The notes beneath the pieces are model-generated. The model saw only the letters and a program-made list of their open reading frames with translations, was not told the DNA's origin and did not search any database. 64,000 bases of DNA from AWTP1-13 sp963840075 (GTDB lineage Bacteria > Pseudomonadota > Alphaproteobacteria > Rhizobiales > Hyphomicrobiaceae), in the NCBI GenBank assembly GCA_963840075.1, contig CAWIXS010000015.1, forward strand, positions 62,001 through 126,000, in the 5' to 3' direction. Made by a program: the position numbers and the translations under genes. Shown piece after piece: positions 8,958 through 16,954 of this stretch. The stretch's first letter is position 1. The number at the start of each line of letters is the position of its first letter.

Positions 8958-10337
8958 TCATCGGCCGATGATGAACGTGCCGTTGGTGATGAACAAGAGC
9001 AACACGAAGGCGGCAATAACCCCTGGCTTGGCCGGCAGGCTGGAGGCGGCAAACGGTATGCCGATCAGCAGCAGGTGCGCGAGCGTCGCGGCCGGGCTGA
9101 AGAGAATGCACTCGAACGGGTTGACGACGAACCAGAAGAGGCCGCGCAGGAACGCGTAGGCCAGGAGCGCGGCGAGAATGGCGGCCACGCCGCTGCCGCC
9201 CTCGGCCTGCCGCTTCGGCAGCACGCACGCAGCGACGATAACGCCGAGCAGGACGATCAGGCCGGCGGACACGGGTGAGGAGAAATAGTTGGCGAGCGCC
9301 GGCTCGAAGTAGGCCGTGTACAGGGGCCACTCCGCGGGTGCAAGGGTGGTGAAGGAGGTCGGCGCGGCGACGCTGAAACAAAGCCAGTTGACGAGGAACG
9401 CATGGAGGGCCGCGGGACCGAAGTCGTGCCGCGTGACGTAGTGCACGAGCATCGCGAGGTGGGAGGCCCCTTCCAATCCGCCGCCGGGCCCCGCGGTCGT
9501 CGTCCCCACGATGTGGCGGTTGACGACGAGCTCCAGGAACATGAGGGCCGCCAGAGCCGTGAGCGCGTGCAAGGCGATCCAGCGGCCGTGGGGCAGGCGC
9601 CGGTGCAGGCTCCTGTGCAGGCTCCTGTGCAGGCTCTGGTCCAGGCTCTGGCCGCGCGTCATCAGCGTGTCGACCAGCGGAATGACGACCAGAAAACCGG
9701 CAATGATCTCGTTCAGGCAGGCGAGCAGCAGGATGGCCGTCAGGAGCGCCGCTCCGGGCAGGGTCCACCTCCTCCTCAGGTGCAGGTAGGCGGCGATGTA
9801 GAGCGCGGTGAGCGTGGCCGAGACGATCTTCGATTCCTCGATGCTGGAGAAATACCACACACCGAGCGAGGTGGCGTAGACGGCGCCCCAGAGCATGGCC
9901 TGACCGCGCGGAACGACGGCCGCGAAGGCCCACATCGCCGCCCATACCCCGATTGCGCCGATGGCGGCGAACAAGCCCTTCAGAAGCTGGCGCGGCGTGA
10001 TCCATTGCGTGAGCGGATTGAGCGCCTTCATCCAGGCCACGGCCATGCCGGTGGTAAGCGGATGGAACCGGGTGATGCGGTCGAGGGCATAGTCCCTGCC
10101 GATCCGCTCGGTGACGTTGCTCCCGGCGAGCTTGGCGTAGAGCACCCTGTCGGCGCCGAAGAGATTCACCTTGCCGCGCGCCTGCAGGACGAGCGCCGAA
10201 AGCCAGTAGAGCCCCAACGCCGCAAGCGCGATCAGGACGAAACCGAGGCGCAGGCCTGCCTTGCGGGCGCCGGTCGGGCGCCGGCCCTTGCCCAGCACCG
10301 CGCCGGCGGCCGGAGCTTCTGCCAAAGTCACGGTCAT
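8958..10337 (-). CDS. Polytopic membrane protein of unknown family, paralogue 2 of 3
   Basis: The start at 10337 (MTVTLAEAP) follows a GGAGG ribosome site and gives about 459 residues. Shared family motifs are present: 'GRDYALDRITRFHPLTTGM', 'SLGVWYFSSIEESKIV', 'LLACLNEIIAGFLVVIP', 'NPFECILFSPAATLAHLLL' and the C-terminal 'NGTFIIGR'. Unlike its two neighbours it has a short repeated loop (DQSLHRSLHRSLHRRL) encoded by a 12-bp tandem repeat, located between hydrophobic segments. It lies in tandem with both paralogues, separated by 306 and 225 bp. Function is unknown; a glycan- or lipid-handling role is only a guess. Confidence 0.65.
   Translation of the reverse strand: MTVTLAEAPAAGAVLGKGRRPTGARKAGLRLGFVLIALAALGLYWLSALVLQARGKVNLFGADRVLYAKLAGSNVTERIGRDYALDRITRFHPLTTGMAVAWMKALNPLTQWITPRQLLKGLFAAIGAIGVWAAMWAFAAVVPRGQAMLWGAVYATSLGVWYFSSIEESKIVSATLTALYIAAYLHLRRRWTLPGAALLTAILLLACLNEIIAGFLVVIPLVDTLMTRGQSLDQSLHRSLHRSLHRRLPHGRWIALHALTALAALMFLELVVNRHIVGTTTAGPGGGLEGASHLAMLVHYVTRHDFGPAALHAFLVNWLCFSVAAPTSFTTLAPAEWPLYTAYFEPALANYFSSPVSAGLIVLLGVIVAACVLPKRQAEGGSGVAAILAALLAYAFLRGLFWFVVNPFECILFSPAATLAHLLLIGIPFAASSLPAKPGVIAAFVLLLFITNGTFIIGR
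9603..9650. repeat. 12-bp tandem repeat inside paralogue 2 (4 units)
   Basis: Units GTGCAGGCTCCT, GTGCAGGCTCCT, GTGCAGGCTCTG and GTCCAGGCTCTG follow head to tail. Because 12 is a multiple of three, copy-number change keeps the reading frame and only lengthens or shortens the basic loop (HRSL units). Confidence 0.9.
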
Positions 10338-10562
10338 CTCCGCCGACCTCCGGCAATACGCCAACGAGCGCTACGAGATGGTTTCGCTCCAATCTTACAG
10401 AGGATGCCGCGGGCCAGCCAGTGCTGCGGCCCGTTCTGCGGCCCGTTCACTCGACCGATGCCGGTGGAGGAGCAGGCGTGCCACAGGCGCCACCCGGACC
10501 CCTCTCCGCGTCGCCCTCGGGACATTGCTCGCGCCAGACTGGGTGGCTGCGGCTGCCCGACC
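10338..10562. repeat. Spacer with a partial family-B repeat
   Basis: The 225-bp gap between paralogues 2 and 3 contains, at about 10497-10535, a degenerate inverted copy of the family-B core (CCCCTCTCCGCGTCGCCCTC, then GGGACATTG), matching GCGACGGGGAGAGGG of the copies at 3.8 and 63.4 kb. A short direct duplication of TGCGGCCCGTTC is visible at about 10425-10448. No gene was seen. Confidence 0.5.
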
Positions 10563-11837
10563 TCACACGCCGACGATGAAGGTCCCGTTGACGACGAGCA
10601 GCAGCATGGCGAGCGCGGCGAGAAGTCCTTGCTTCGCCGGCAGCCTGGAGGTGGCAAGCGGGATGCCGACGAGCAGCAGATGAGGCAGCGTGGCGCCGGA
10701 GGCGAAGAGAATGCATTCGCCGGGATTGACGAGAAAGAAGAAGAGGCCACGCGCGAGTGCGTAGGCAGCCAGCGCGGGGAGGACGCCGGTCAGGCCGGCG
10801 TGCCCCTCTCCCCGGCGGCGCAGCAGGACGCCTGCCGCCAGCACGGCAGCGAGCAGGAGGATCAAGGCGGCCGACACGGGCGAGGCGAAATAGCCCCCGA
10901 GCGCCGGCTCGAAGTAGGCCAGATAGTCGGGCTGGGCAGGCAGCGCGTGGGAGGTTGCCGGGCCTGGAGCGGCGATGTTGAAGAGCAGCCAATTCAGCAG
11001 AAACGTGTAGAGGCTCGCCGCGCTGAAGTCATTCTGACTGACGTAGAAGACGAGCATGCTGACATGGGAGGCATTCTCGGCATCGGGCCCCGCACCCACG
11101 AGGCGCCCCTTGATCGCGACCTCGAGGAGCACGAGGGCTGCCGGCGCCGCGAGGCCGTGCCAGGCAATCCACCGGCCGTGGCGCACGTCCCAGCCCCGCC
11201 GCACCAGTGTGTCGGCCACGGGGATGATCACCAGAAAGGCGGCGACGATCTCGTTGAGGCAGGCGAGCAGCAGGATCGCCGTCAGAAACGCGGCCCCGCG
11301 CACGGTCCAACTGGCCCGCAGGTGCAGATAGGCGGCGATGTAGAGCGCGGTGAGGGCCGCCGTGACCGCCTTCGACTCCTCGACGCTGGAGAAATACCAC
11401 ACACCGAGCGTGACGGCATAGATGGCGCCCAGCGACAGCACGTAGCGGCGCGGCACGACGGCGGCGAAGGCCCACATCGCCGCCCACACGCCCAGGGCGC
11501 CCGCCGCGGCAAACATGGCCTTGAGGAGGCTCTGCGCCTCGATCCAGGACGCGACGGGCGCCAGGACCTCCATCCAAGCGGCAGCCATGGCGACGGTCAG
11601 CGGGTGGAAGCGGATGATGCGGTCGTGGAGATAGTCGCTGCCGATGCGCTCCAGCACCTTGCCGTTGGCGAGCTCCGCGTAGACCCAGGTATCGGCGCCG
11701 AAGGCGAGCGTTGCATTGCGCGCCTCGAGCACGAGAGACGACAGCCAGTAGAGGCCGAACGCAGCGACCGCAACGAGCACCGGAGCGACGCCCAGGCCGC
11801 TCCGAGGCAGCTGCAGCCCCGGTGCGGTGCTCTCCAC
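10563..11837 (-). CDS. Polytopic membrane protein of unknown family, paralogue 3 of 3
   Basis: A 424-residue member of the same tandem family: 'FGADTWVYAELANGKV', 'DYLHDRIIRFHPLTVAM', 'TLGVWYFSSVEESKAV', 'LLACLNEIVAAFLVIIP', 'NPGECILFASGATLPHLLL' and C-terminal 'NGTFIVGV'. Ten or more hydrophobic segments are visible. The GTG start at 11837 lies only 9 bp after the stop of the receptor-like channel gene, with an AGGGCGG site between them, so those two genes are almost certainly one transcript. Identity to the neighbouring paralogues is high across the membrane segments, indicating local duplication followed by divergence of the soluble loops. Confidence 0.65.
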   Translation of the reverse strand: MESTAPGLQLPRSGLGVAPVLVAVAAFGLYWLSSLVLEARNATLAFGADTWVYAELANGKVLERIGSDYLHDRIIRFHPLTVAMAAAWMEVLAPVASWIEAQSLLKAMFAAAGALGVWAAMWAFAAVVPRRYVLSLGAIYAVTLGVWYFSSVEESKAVTAALTALYIAAYLHLRASWTVRGAAFLTAILLLACLNEIVAAFLVIIPVADTLVRRGWDVRHGRWIAWHGLAAPAALVLLEVAIKGRLVGAGPDAENASHVSMLVFYVSQNDFSAASLYTFLLNWLLFNIAAPGPATSHALPAQPDYLAYFEPALGGYFASPVSAALILLLAAVLAAGVLLRRRGEGHAGLTGVLPALAAYALARGLFFFLVNPGECILFASGATLPHLLLVGIPLATSRLPAKQGLLAALAMLLLVVNGTFIVGV

Positions 11838-11846
11838 GAGGCCGCC

Positions 11847-12950
11847 CTACTTGGCGGCGAACCACTTGTCGTAGATCTGCTGATAGGTGCCGTCCTCGCG
11901 CAGGCCGAGCAGGGCCACGTTCACCCGCTTGCGCAACGCATGGTTGCGCGGGAACACGATGCCGTAGTCCTCCTTGCGGAACGGCGCCCCCACCATCTGC
12001 ACGCGCCCCTTGCCCTCCTTGGCGGCAAAGAACAGCAGCACCGGGGCATCGAAGACGACGGCGTCGGCCTGCCTGTCGAGGAGGGCCTTGAAGGCGTCGT
12101 CGATGCGCTCGACCTCGATCACCTCGGCCCTCAGCTCGCGAGCGGCCTTGGCGGCCGTGCTGCCCTTCGTGGTGGCGACCTTCTTGCCCGGCAGGTCGTC
12201 CGGCCCGTTGATGCCGCCCTCGAGCCGCTGCACCGTCAGGTTCGCCGTGAGCTGCGCGGTGTAGAACGCCACGAACACGATGGCTGTGAACATCCACAGC
12301 ACGGTGACCCCGCGTGCGATCCAGTTGCGCGGCGCCTGCTCGGCCTGCGTGGCAAGCGTCGCCGCCGCCCAATAGAGGGCATAGAAGATGCCGGGGATGT
12401 AGTCCTTGGTTGGGATGATGCCGTCCGGCTGGCGCCGCTCGAGGTACCAGACGACGTGCGCAGGGATGATGATCAAGAGGAGCGCGATGCCGAGCCACAC
12501 CAGGATCGCCGACGAGAACAGGAGGCCCAGCAGCTCCCAGAGCGGGTTGGAGTCCGCCTCGCCGCGTCCGCGCACCATGATCTGCAGGCCCGCGTTCAGG
12601 ATCGGCTGGGAGAAGTCGAACTCGGCCTCGCGCTTGGAGACGATCGAGATCGCCGCCACGCCGACGTCGGCCTTGCCGGCGCGGACATCCTCCAGCAGCG
12701 CTACGACGTTCGCCGCGACGTGATACTTGAACTTCAGATTGAGCTTCTCGGAGATCTTGTTCCACAGCTCGATGCTGAAGCCGGAGAATTTCCCGCCCGG
12801 CTGCTCCACGACCAGCGGCGGCAGGACGCGCGTCACGACGCGCAACTCGTCCTCGGAGCCCTGCGCCACGGCCGGACCAAGGGCCGGGCCCAAGGCGAAC
12901 AACATCAGCGCGACCAGCGCGGCCGCCACACGCCCCATCACCGTGAACAT
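11847..12950 (-). CDS. Prokaryotic ionotropic-glutamate-receptor-like channel (split periplasmic binding domain with pore insert)
   Basis: 367 residues. After a signal peptide (1-30) comes the first lobe of a family-3 amino-acid-binding domain (about 31-125; 'FSGFSIELWNKISEKLNLKF', 'ADVGVAAISIVSKREAEFDFS'). Next are a membrane helix (142-166), a pore-loop-like segment 'GIFYALYWAAATLATQ' (187-202) and a second helix ending in 'FYTAQLTANLTVQRL' (229-243), which resembles the SYTANLAAFLTV gating motif of animal glutamate receptors. The second binding lobe follows (245-367; 'LPGKKVATTKGSTAA', 'RKEDYGIVFPRNHALRKRVN'). There is no TVGYG potassium filter. The role is presumably a ligand-gated ion channel. 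The start follows AGGGGAGA. It is co-transcribed with paralogue 3. Confidence 0.85.
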   Translation of the reverse strand: MFTVMGRVAAALVALMLFALGPALGPAVAQGSEDELRVVTRVLPPLVVEQPGGKFSGFSIELWNKISEKLNLKFKYHVAANVVALLEDVRAGKADVGVAAISIVSKREAEFDFSQPILNAGLQIMVRGRGEADSNPLWELLGLLFSSAILVWLGIALLLIIIPAHVVWYLERRQPDGIIPTKDYIPGIFYALYWAAATLATQAEQAPRNWIARGVTVLWMFTAIVFVAFYTAQLTANLTVQRLEGGINGPDDLPGKKVATTKGSTAAKAARELRAEVIEVERIDDAFKALLDRQADAVVFDAPVLLFFAAKEGKGRVQMVGAPFRKEDYGIVFPRNHALRKRVNVALLGLREDGTYQQIYDKWFAAK

Positions 12951-13126
12951 GATGTCTCCCCTCGCGTGGGCTCGTTCCGGCCTGGCGCTGTGGCTCGCAC
13001 CTCACCACACGCGCGGCGCCGGACGACCCCGAAAAACGGCTAGTCCTTAGTCGACCGGCCGTCGCGAGGCAATGGAGTCGGCGATTGCCTGTTGTGAACG
13101 TTGCCCGCCCGCAACCACCGGTGGCG

Positions 13127-13315
13127 TCAGTCCGGGAGCACGAGGCGGTCGCGCTTGGGCTGCCCTTTCTCGGTGCGCCGGGACGAAGCCGGCTCGGCGT
13201 GGTACTCGCGCCGCACTCCGGGAAAAATGATGATCTGGGCCCCGTCCTGGGCCTCCCCCTCGCCTCCGGCCTCGCTGCGCACGAGGCCGGTGCGGAACTG
13301 TACGATGTGTGCCAT
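13127..13315 (-). CDS. Small conserved-looking cytoplasmic protein (62 aa)
   Basis: The start at 13315 (MAHIVQFRTG) lies behind a GGGGGAG ribosome site. The pattern 'M-A-H-I-V-Q-F' followed by 'GAQIIIFPGVRREYH' resembles small uncharacterised proteins common in Hyphomicrobiales ('...IIFFTGVRYER...' types). The tail is basic (KGQPKRDRLVLPD). No function can be assigned. Confidence 0.5.
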   Translation of the reverse strand: MAHIVQFRTGLVRSEAGGEGEAQDGAQIIIFPGVRREYHAEPASSRRTEKGQPKRDRLVLPD

Positions 13316-13498
13316 CGCTCTCCCCCGAGCCGATGGCCGCGGAAACGTGCGGCCGATGATCCAAGATCGCCATCGACGCCACACTGTACCGGCGAGTCCC
13401 CCAAGTTGAACGTCCAAGGGGTTAACGAAAGGTAAACGGGCGTCAGGTCCAGGTTTCAGGCTCCAGGGTCTGAGGCCGGCAATCGTGGAACCTGAAGC

Positions 13499-13849
13499 CT
13501 ACTCGGTGAGCCAGCCGTCGAGGAAATGCCGGCCGGCCCTGTCCTCCACAGCCACGATCCAGATGTCGGAATCGAAGCTCTTCTGGCGCTCGAGCCAGGC
13601 ATCGGCCGCCGCCTCGGCGGCGGGCGGGGACCCCAAGCAGGGCTGCCAGCGCCGGTCCTCGCGCGCCTCCTCGAGGCCGGCGGGCGCCGGCCCGAACAGA
13701 AGCGCAGTGCCGTCGAGCCGGCTGACCTTGATGTAGATGGCACCGGCGTCGGCATCGCCACGGCGCACGAGCAGGGCGTCGGCGCCTTCGATCTGGCAGC
13801 GCCTGATGTAGGCCTTGACCCAGAGCTCCGATTTAAGGCGCATCGACAA
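13499..13849 (-). CDS. DUF1491 family protein
   Basis: A 116-residue protein with the family pattern: 'LKSELWVKAYIRRCQIEGADALLVRRGDADAGAIYIKV' near the start, a 'LFGPAP' turn, and an ending 'DIWIVAVEDRAGRHFLDGWL'. DUF1491 is restricted mainly to alphaproteobacteria and has no established function. The neighbour on the same strand is a peptidoglycan-binding protein, a pairing I believe is frequent in this order. Confidence 0.85.
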   Translation of the reverse strand: MSMRLKSELWVKAYIRRCQIEGADALLVRRGDADAGAIYIKVSRLDGTALLFGPAPAGLEEAREDRRWQPCLGSPPAAEAAADAWLERQKSFDSDIWIVAVEDRAGRHFLDGWLTE

Positions 13850-13929
13850 GTCCCAAGGCTGCAGGGAGCCGGCCTTCCGGTCCCGCCAACTTAGCCCACG
13901 GGGGGTGGAGACGGCGACACCTTCCGGCG

Positions 13930-14628
13930 TCAGCGCGCTTTGGAGCGTTTGCGTGCCGATCTGCCGTCCTGCAGCCGGGTGACGATCTGGGCCGAGATGC
14001 GGCCCTTGGGCTCCAGGCCCTGGTCGGTCTCGAACACCCGGACGGCCTTGACCGTCTCGGCGCTGAGGCGGCCGTCAATGGCGCCGGGGCGGTAGCCGCG
14101 GACCGCGAGCAGCCGCTGCACGTCCTTGACGAGCGCCCTGGCGTGAGCCGACTGCACCTCCGGCGCCCCCTCTGTTTGCGCCGCAGGCGAGATCCCGAAC
14201 ACCAGGCGCTTCAGGAGCGCCTGGGTCGCCTCGCCGGTCAGCGGCAGGCGGTGCTCGTGCTCGAAGGCCATGACGGCCGCGCGCGCCGCAGGGCGCATGA
14301 CCCCGTCGGCGACGATGGGCCCGTAGCCGCGGCGCTCGAGCTCACGCTGGATGCTGCGCACGGCCTCGACATCGGCCTCGTCCGGCGGCACCTCGAGGTT
14401 CGTCTCCGCGCCGGCGGGGCCCGGCTTGACGAGGGTCGCGCGCTTGGGCCCGTCGGCCGGCCCGGCCGGGGTGCGGTGCGGGGGTGGATCGGGCTTGGGG
14501 GTCACGCGCCCCTTGCGTGCGCCAGCGTCGAGGGGCGCCGCGCTCTGCAAGAAGAGGGCATTGCCGGTCACGCCGGTGGCAAGCAAAAGGAACGCGCCCA
14601 GGGCAACGCGGGCCTGCCGCGGCGTCAT
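13930..14628 (-). CDS. Membrane-anchored peptidoglycan-binding protein (two PG_binding_1-like domains)
   Basis: The start at 14628 (MTPRQARVALGAFLLLA) follows GAGG and gives 232 residues. It has an N-terminal membrane anchor (about 6-27), a proline-rich linker, and two repeats of the peptidoglycan-binding fold: 'VRSIQRELERRGYGPIVADGVM...AVMAFEHEHRLPLTG' and 'VKDVQRLLAVRGYRPGAIDGRLSAETVKAVRVFETDQGL'. It probably sits in the inner membrane and contacts the cell wall. It is divergently arranged with the DUF5330 gene across a 175-bp promoter region. Confidence 0.8.
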   Translation of the reverse strand: MTPRQARVALGAFLLLATGVTGNALFLQSAAPLDAGARKGRVTPKPDPPPHRTPAGPADGPKRATLVKPGPAGAETNLEVPPDEADVEAVRSIQRELERRGYGPIVADGVMRPAARAAVMAFEHEHRLPLTGEATQALLKRLVFGISPAAQTEGAPEVQSAHARALVKDVQRLLAVRGYRPGAIDGRLSAETVKAVRVFETDQGLEPKGRISAQIVTRLQDGRSARKRSKAR

Positions 14629-14803
14629 TCTCGGCCTCTTCGTCCTCCCTCGGCCCAGCGTTGCCCAGTATTGGAAACCGTTTCTTAACGAAGCGTTAGC
14701 CATGCGCGGAGAGTGCGTTTGCCGGGCGGGGGCGTTGTGCATAGAACCCCGCCGCTTCGCTTAACAAAAGGTAAACCGGGAGCGATGCAGCAGGGGGGTG
14801 CCC

Positions 14804-15169
14804 ATGCTGAGACTGGCGTTCTGGCTGGCCGTGGTGGTGTTCCTGCTGCCGTCCGACCCGCAGCAGCAAGCCCGGCTGCATTCGATCGTGATGAGCGCCC
14901 TGGGGCGCGTCAACACGTACTGTGACCCCAGCGACAGGACCTGTGGGGCGGCGGGTGGCGAGCTCTGGTTTACCTTCGTCAAGAAGGCCGAGTTCGGGCT
15001 GCGCCTCATCGGCGACATCGTCGGTGGCGGCGGCGGGCGCTCGTCGCCCGACGAGCCGCCGGCGCGGCAGGACAGGCGCTGGAACGGCAGGCCCGACCCG
15101 CGCCGCCCCCGGCCGCCCCAGGACTCGCAACGGCCCCCGTGGCGCGGGCCGGCGCCCGGCGACGAGTAG
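14804..15169 (+). CDS. DUF5330 family protein
   Basis: 121 residues. The ATG at 14804 is preferred over a GTG six bases upstream because it is better spaced from AGGGGGG. Features include an N-terminal hydrophobic anchor (LRLAFWLAVVVFLLPSDPQQQ), two cysteines (TYCDPSDRTCG), the conserved-looking 'ELWFTFVKKAEFGLRLIGD' and a proline/arginine-rich tail. The family is typical of Hyphomicrobiales and is often found next to sufE, as here. Function is unknown. Confidence 0.75.
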   Translation: MLRLAFWLAVVVFLLPSDPQQQARLHSIVMSALGRVNTYCDPSDRTCGAAGGELWFTFVKKAEFGLRLIGDIVGGGGGRSSPDEPPARQDRRWNGRPDPRRPRPPQDSQRPPWRGPAPGDE

Positions 15170-15273
15170 TGGGCGATGCACCCATGCTTGCCTTGTGGCG
15201 CGCGGCGGCCATATGTAATCCGACGGGCGCAGCCTGGCCCGCCACAGCATCGGCGGGCGTGCCGGTGGCACAA

Positions 15274-15329
15274 CAACCCGTGCGCCACGACCCGTGCGCC
15301 ACAACCCGTGCGCTACAACGCATGCGCCA
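15274..15329. repeat. 14-bp tandem repeat upstream of sufE (4 units)
   Basis: The units are CAACCCGTGCGCCA, CGACCCGTGCGCCA, CAACCCGTGCGCTA and CAACGCATGCGCCA. The array ends 10 bp before the sufE start codon, so it fills the place where a ribosome site should be. Changes in unit number would move whatever leader or promoter lies upstream. Confidence 0.9.
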
Positions 15330-15339
15330 AGACAAATCC

Positions 15340-15762
15340 ATGGCGATCGAGACCATACGCTCCGACTTTGCGCTGCTCGACGACTGGGAGGACCGCTACC
15401 GCTACCTGATCGAGCTGGGGCGCGGCTTGCCGCCCTTCCCCGAGGCGCTGCGCACCGACGCCAACAAGGTGCGCGGCTGCGTGAGCCAGGTGTGGCTGGC
15501 GAGCACGCTCGAGCGCCACGGAGCCGATGCAGCGCCCGTCCTGCAGCTCCAGGGCGACAGCGACGCCCATATCGTGCGCGGGCTGGTGGCCGTGCTGTTC
15601 GCCCTGGTGCGGGGCAGGACGCCGGAGGAGATCCTGCGCACCGACGCGCGCGCCGTGTTTGCCGAGCTGGGCCTCGCGGAGCACCTCACGCCCCAGCGCT
15701 CCAACGGCTTCTTCTCCATGGTGGAGCGCATCCGCGCCGATGCCCGCGCCGCTGCCGCGTGA
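15340..15762 (+). CDS. sufE: SufE-family cysteine desulphurase sulphur acceptor
   Basis: 140 residues. SufE takes persulphide sulphur from SufS and passes it to the Fe-S scaffold. The family core is clear: 'DFALLDDWEDRYRYLIELGRGLPPFPEALRTDANKVRGCVSQVWL', where the cysteine in 'RGCVSQVW' is the sulphur carrier, and 'LTPQRSNGFFSMVERI' at the end. The start at 15340 (MAIETIRSDF) matches family length; the upstream ORF is tandem repeat. No clear ribosome site precedes it. No other suf gene is in the window. Confidence 0.92.
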   Translation: MAIETIRSDFALLDDWEDRYRYLIELGRGLPPFPEALRTDANKVRGCVSQVWLASTLERHGADAAPVLQLQGDSDAHIVRGLVAVLFALVRGRTPEEILRTDARAVFAELGLAEHLTPQRSNGFFSMVERIRADARAAAA

Positions 15763-16388
15763 GCCGCGCGGGGCACCGGGGTTCGTGTTGCGCCCGGCCG
15801 CCGGCGCGCTCTATCGCCTGGATGGCTTGCCCAGCTGGTCGCCGATACGCCTCAGAAGATCGCCGTCCGGGATGCCGCAGCGCCGCAGCTCGGCCGGCGA
15901 GAGCCCCGCGAGCGCCTCGTATCGCGCGACCCCGGCATAGCCTTGCCGGCGAGACCATCGTCCACACCTGGCTGCCGCCGTTCTGGAAGCATACGTGGCC
16001 GTCCTCCGCCGACGATCGTGCGCGAGCAGATTGCGGCAGGGCGCTTCGTCGAGCTTCGCTGCGAGGCGCGCCTGCCCGGCCTGCAGTTCGTCGCGGGGTG
16101 GCTCTCCACGCCCGGCGTCGGCCTGGTCGAGCGCGTGGCGGAGATGGCCGCCGACGTGGCCGAGCAGCACGAGATGGCGACGCGCGCCGAGGGGCGCGAG
16201 CTGCAAGAGCGGCGGGCGAAAATCGCAAGCGCGGGGAGCAGGCGACAACGCTGCCGACTGAGAGCCGGTGCTGCCCTGCTCTGGAGCGAGCGGGCTCGTC
16301 CGCGTAGCTACCATGTTGCGCCGCGCTTTCGCCGGATGCACCGCACCTGCCCGTTGCTCCCCTCGACCCCGCCGGTGCGGCTTCGCAC
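15763..16388. pseudogene. Gene-poor stretch with possible relics (LysR C-terminus-like on +, DUF1127-like on -)
   Basis: On the plus strand about 15995-16200 reads 'PPTIVREQIAAGRFVEL' and 'GLQFVAGWLSTPGVGLVERV', which resembles the C-terminal end of a LysR effector domain, but no DNA-binding half exists upstream. On the minus strand 15811-15957 reads 'VARYEALAGLSPAELRRCGI' to a stop, resembling the tail of small DUF1127-type proteins with no start. Both assignments are weak. No complete gene was seen in these 626 bp. Confidence 0.3.
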
Positions 16389-16946
16389 CTACCGCCATCG
16401 CTCGATGGTGGGGCGGTAGTCGGCATCGCCCCAGTGGCGCAGGTGGCCCGCCGCCGGCCGCTCGGGGGCGACGAGCCCGTAGTGGCGCGCAAGGCGCGTG
16501 AGCGCGAGGTCGAGCACCACGCGCGCCGCGCCGCGCGGCCAGCGTGCCGCCCGGCCGGTCGCCTCCAGGCCAGCCTCGAAGCAGCACACGTCGAGGAGGA
16601 TGCCGGCAAGCTCCGGGCCCACGGCATCGAGCGCCGCATGAACACGCTGGCGCGCCGCGACCGCCGCGTCGCTCGTCTCCACGCCGGCGCCGGGGGCCGA
16701 GCGGCGCCGGCGCACGCCGGGCACAACCGCCGACCAGTTGGCCGTGACCCTGGGCAGGAGCTGCGCGTGGCGGAAGTCGGCGGCGAGCCGCTCGCCGGCC
16801 GCGAGCTGCGGCTCCGTCAGCAGGGCGCGCTCGCCGGTGGCACTGCGCCGCCTGAGCCAGCGCAGCGCCGTCTCGTACTCGCGCACAGCTCCCCGCGCTG
16901 GCCCCGGGGCTGCACGCCGCGGGCGCGTCCCTTTGGCTTTCCTCAT
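16389..16946 (-). CDS. DUF6456 domain protein
   Basis: 185 residues from MRKAKGTRPRR. The family pattern is strong: 'ALRWLRRR', 'LTEPQLAAGERLAADFRHAQLLPRVTANWSAVVPG', 'RQRVHAALDAVGPELAGILLDVCCFEAGLEA', 'RWPRGAARVVLDLALTRLARHYGL'. DUF6456 proteins are a Hyphomicrobiales family of unknown function with a helical C-terminus reminiscent of DNA-associated proteins. It follows the HTH gene at 16955 by 8 bp, suggesting they act together. Confidence 0.8.
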   Translation of the reverse strand: MRKAKGTRPRRAAPGPARGAVREYETALRWLRRRSATGERALLTEPQLAAGERLAADFRHAQLLPRVTANWSAVVPGVRRRRSAPGAGVETSDAAVAARQRVHAALDAVGPELAGILLDVCCFEAGLEATGRAARWPRGAARVVLDLALTRLARHYGLVAPERPAAGHLRHWGDADYRPTIERWR

Positions 16947-16954
16947 GGCCCCCC

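Noticed and set aside
9402..13043. 1213-codon plus-strand ORF antisense to the paralogues and channel
   Set aside because: Same pattern: mirror frame of well-supported minus-strand genes, no motif, GC-driven openness.
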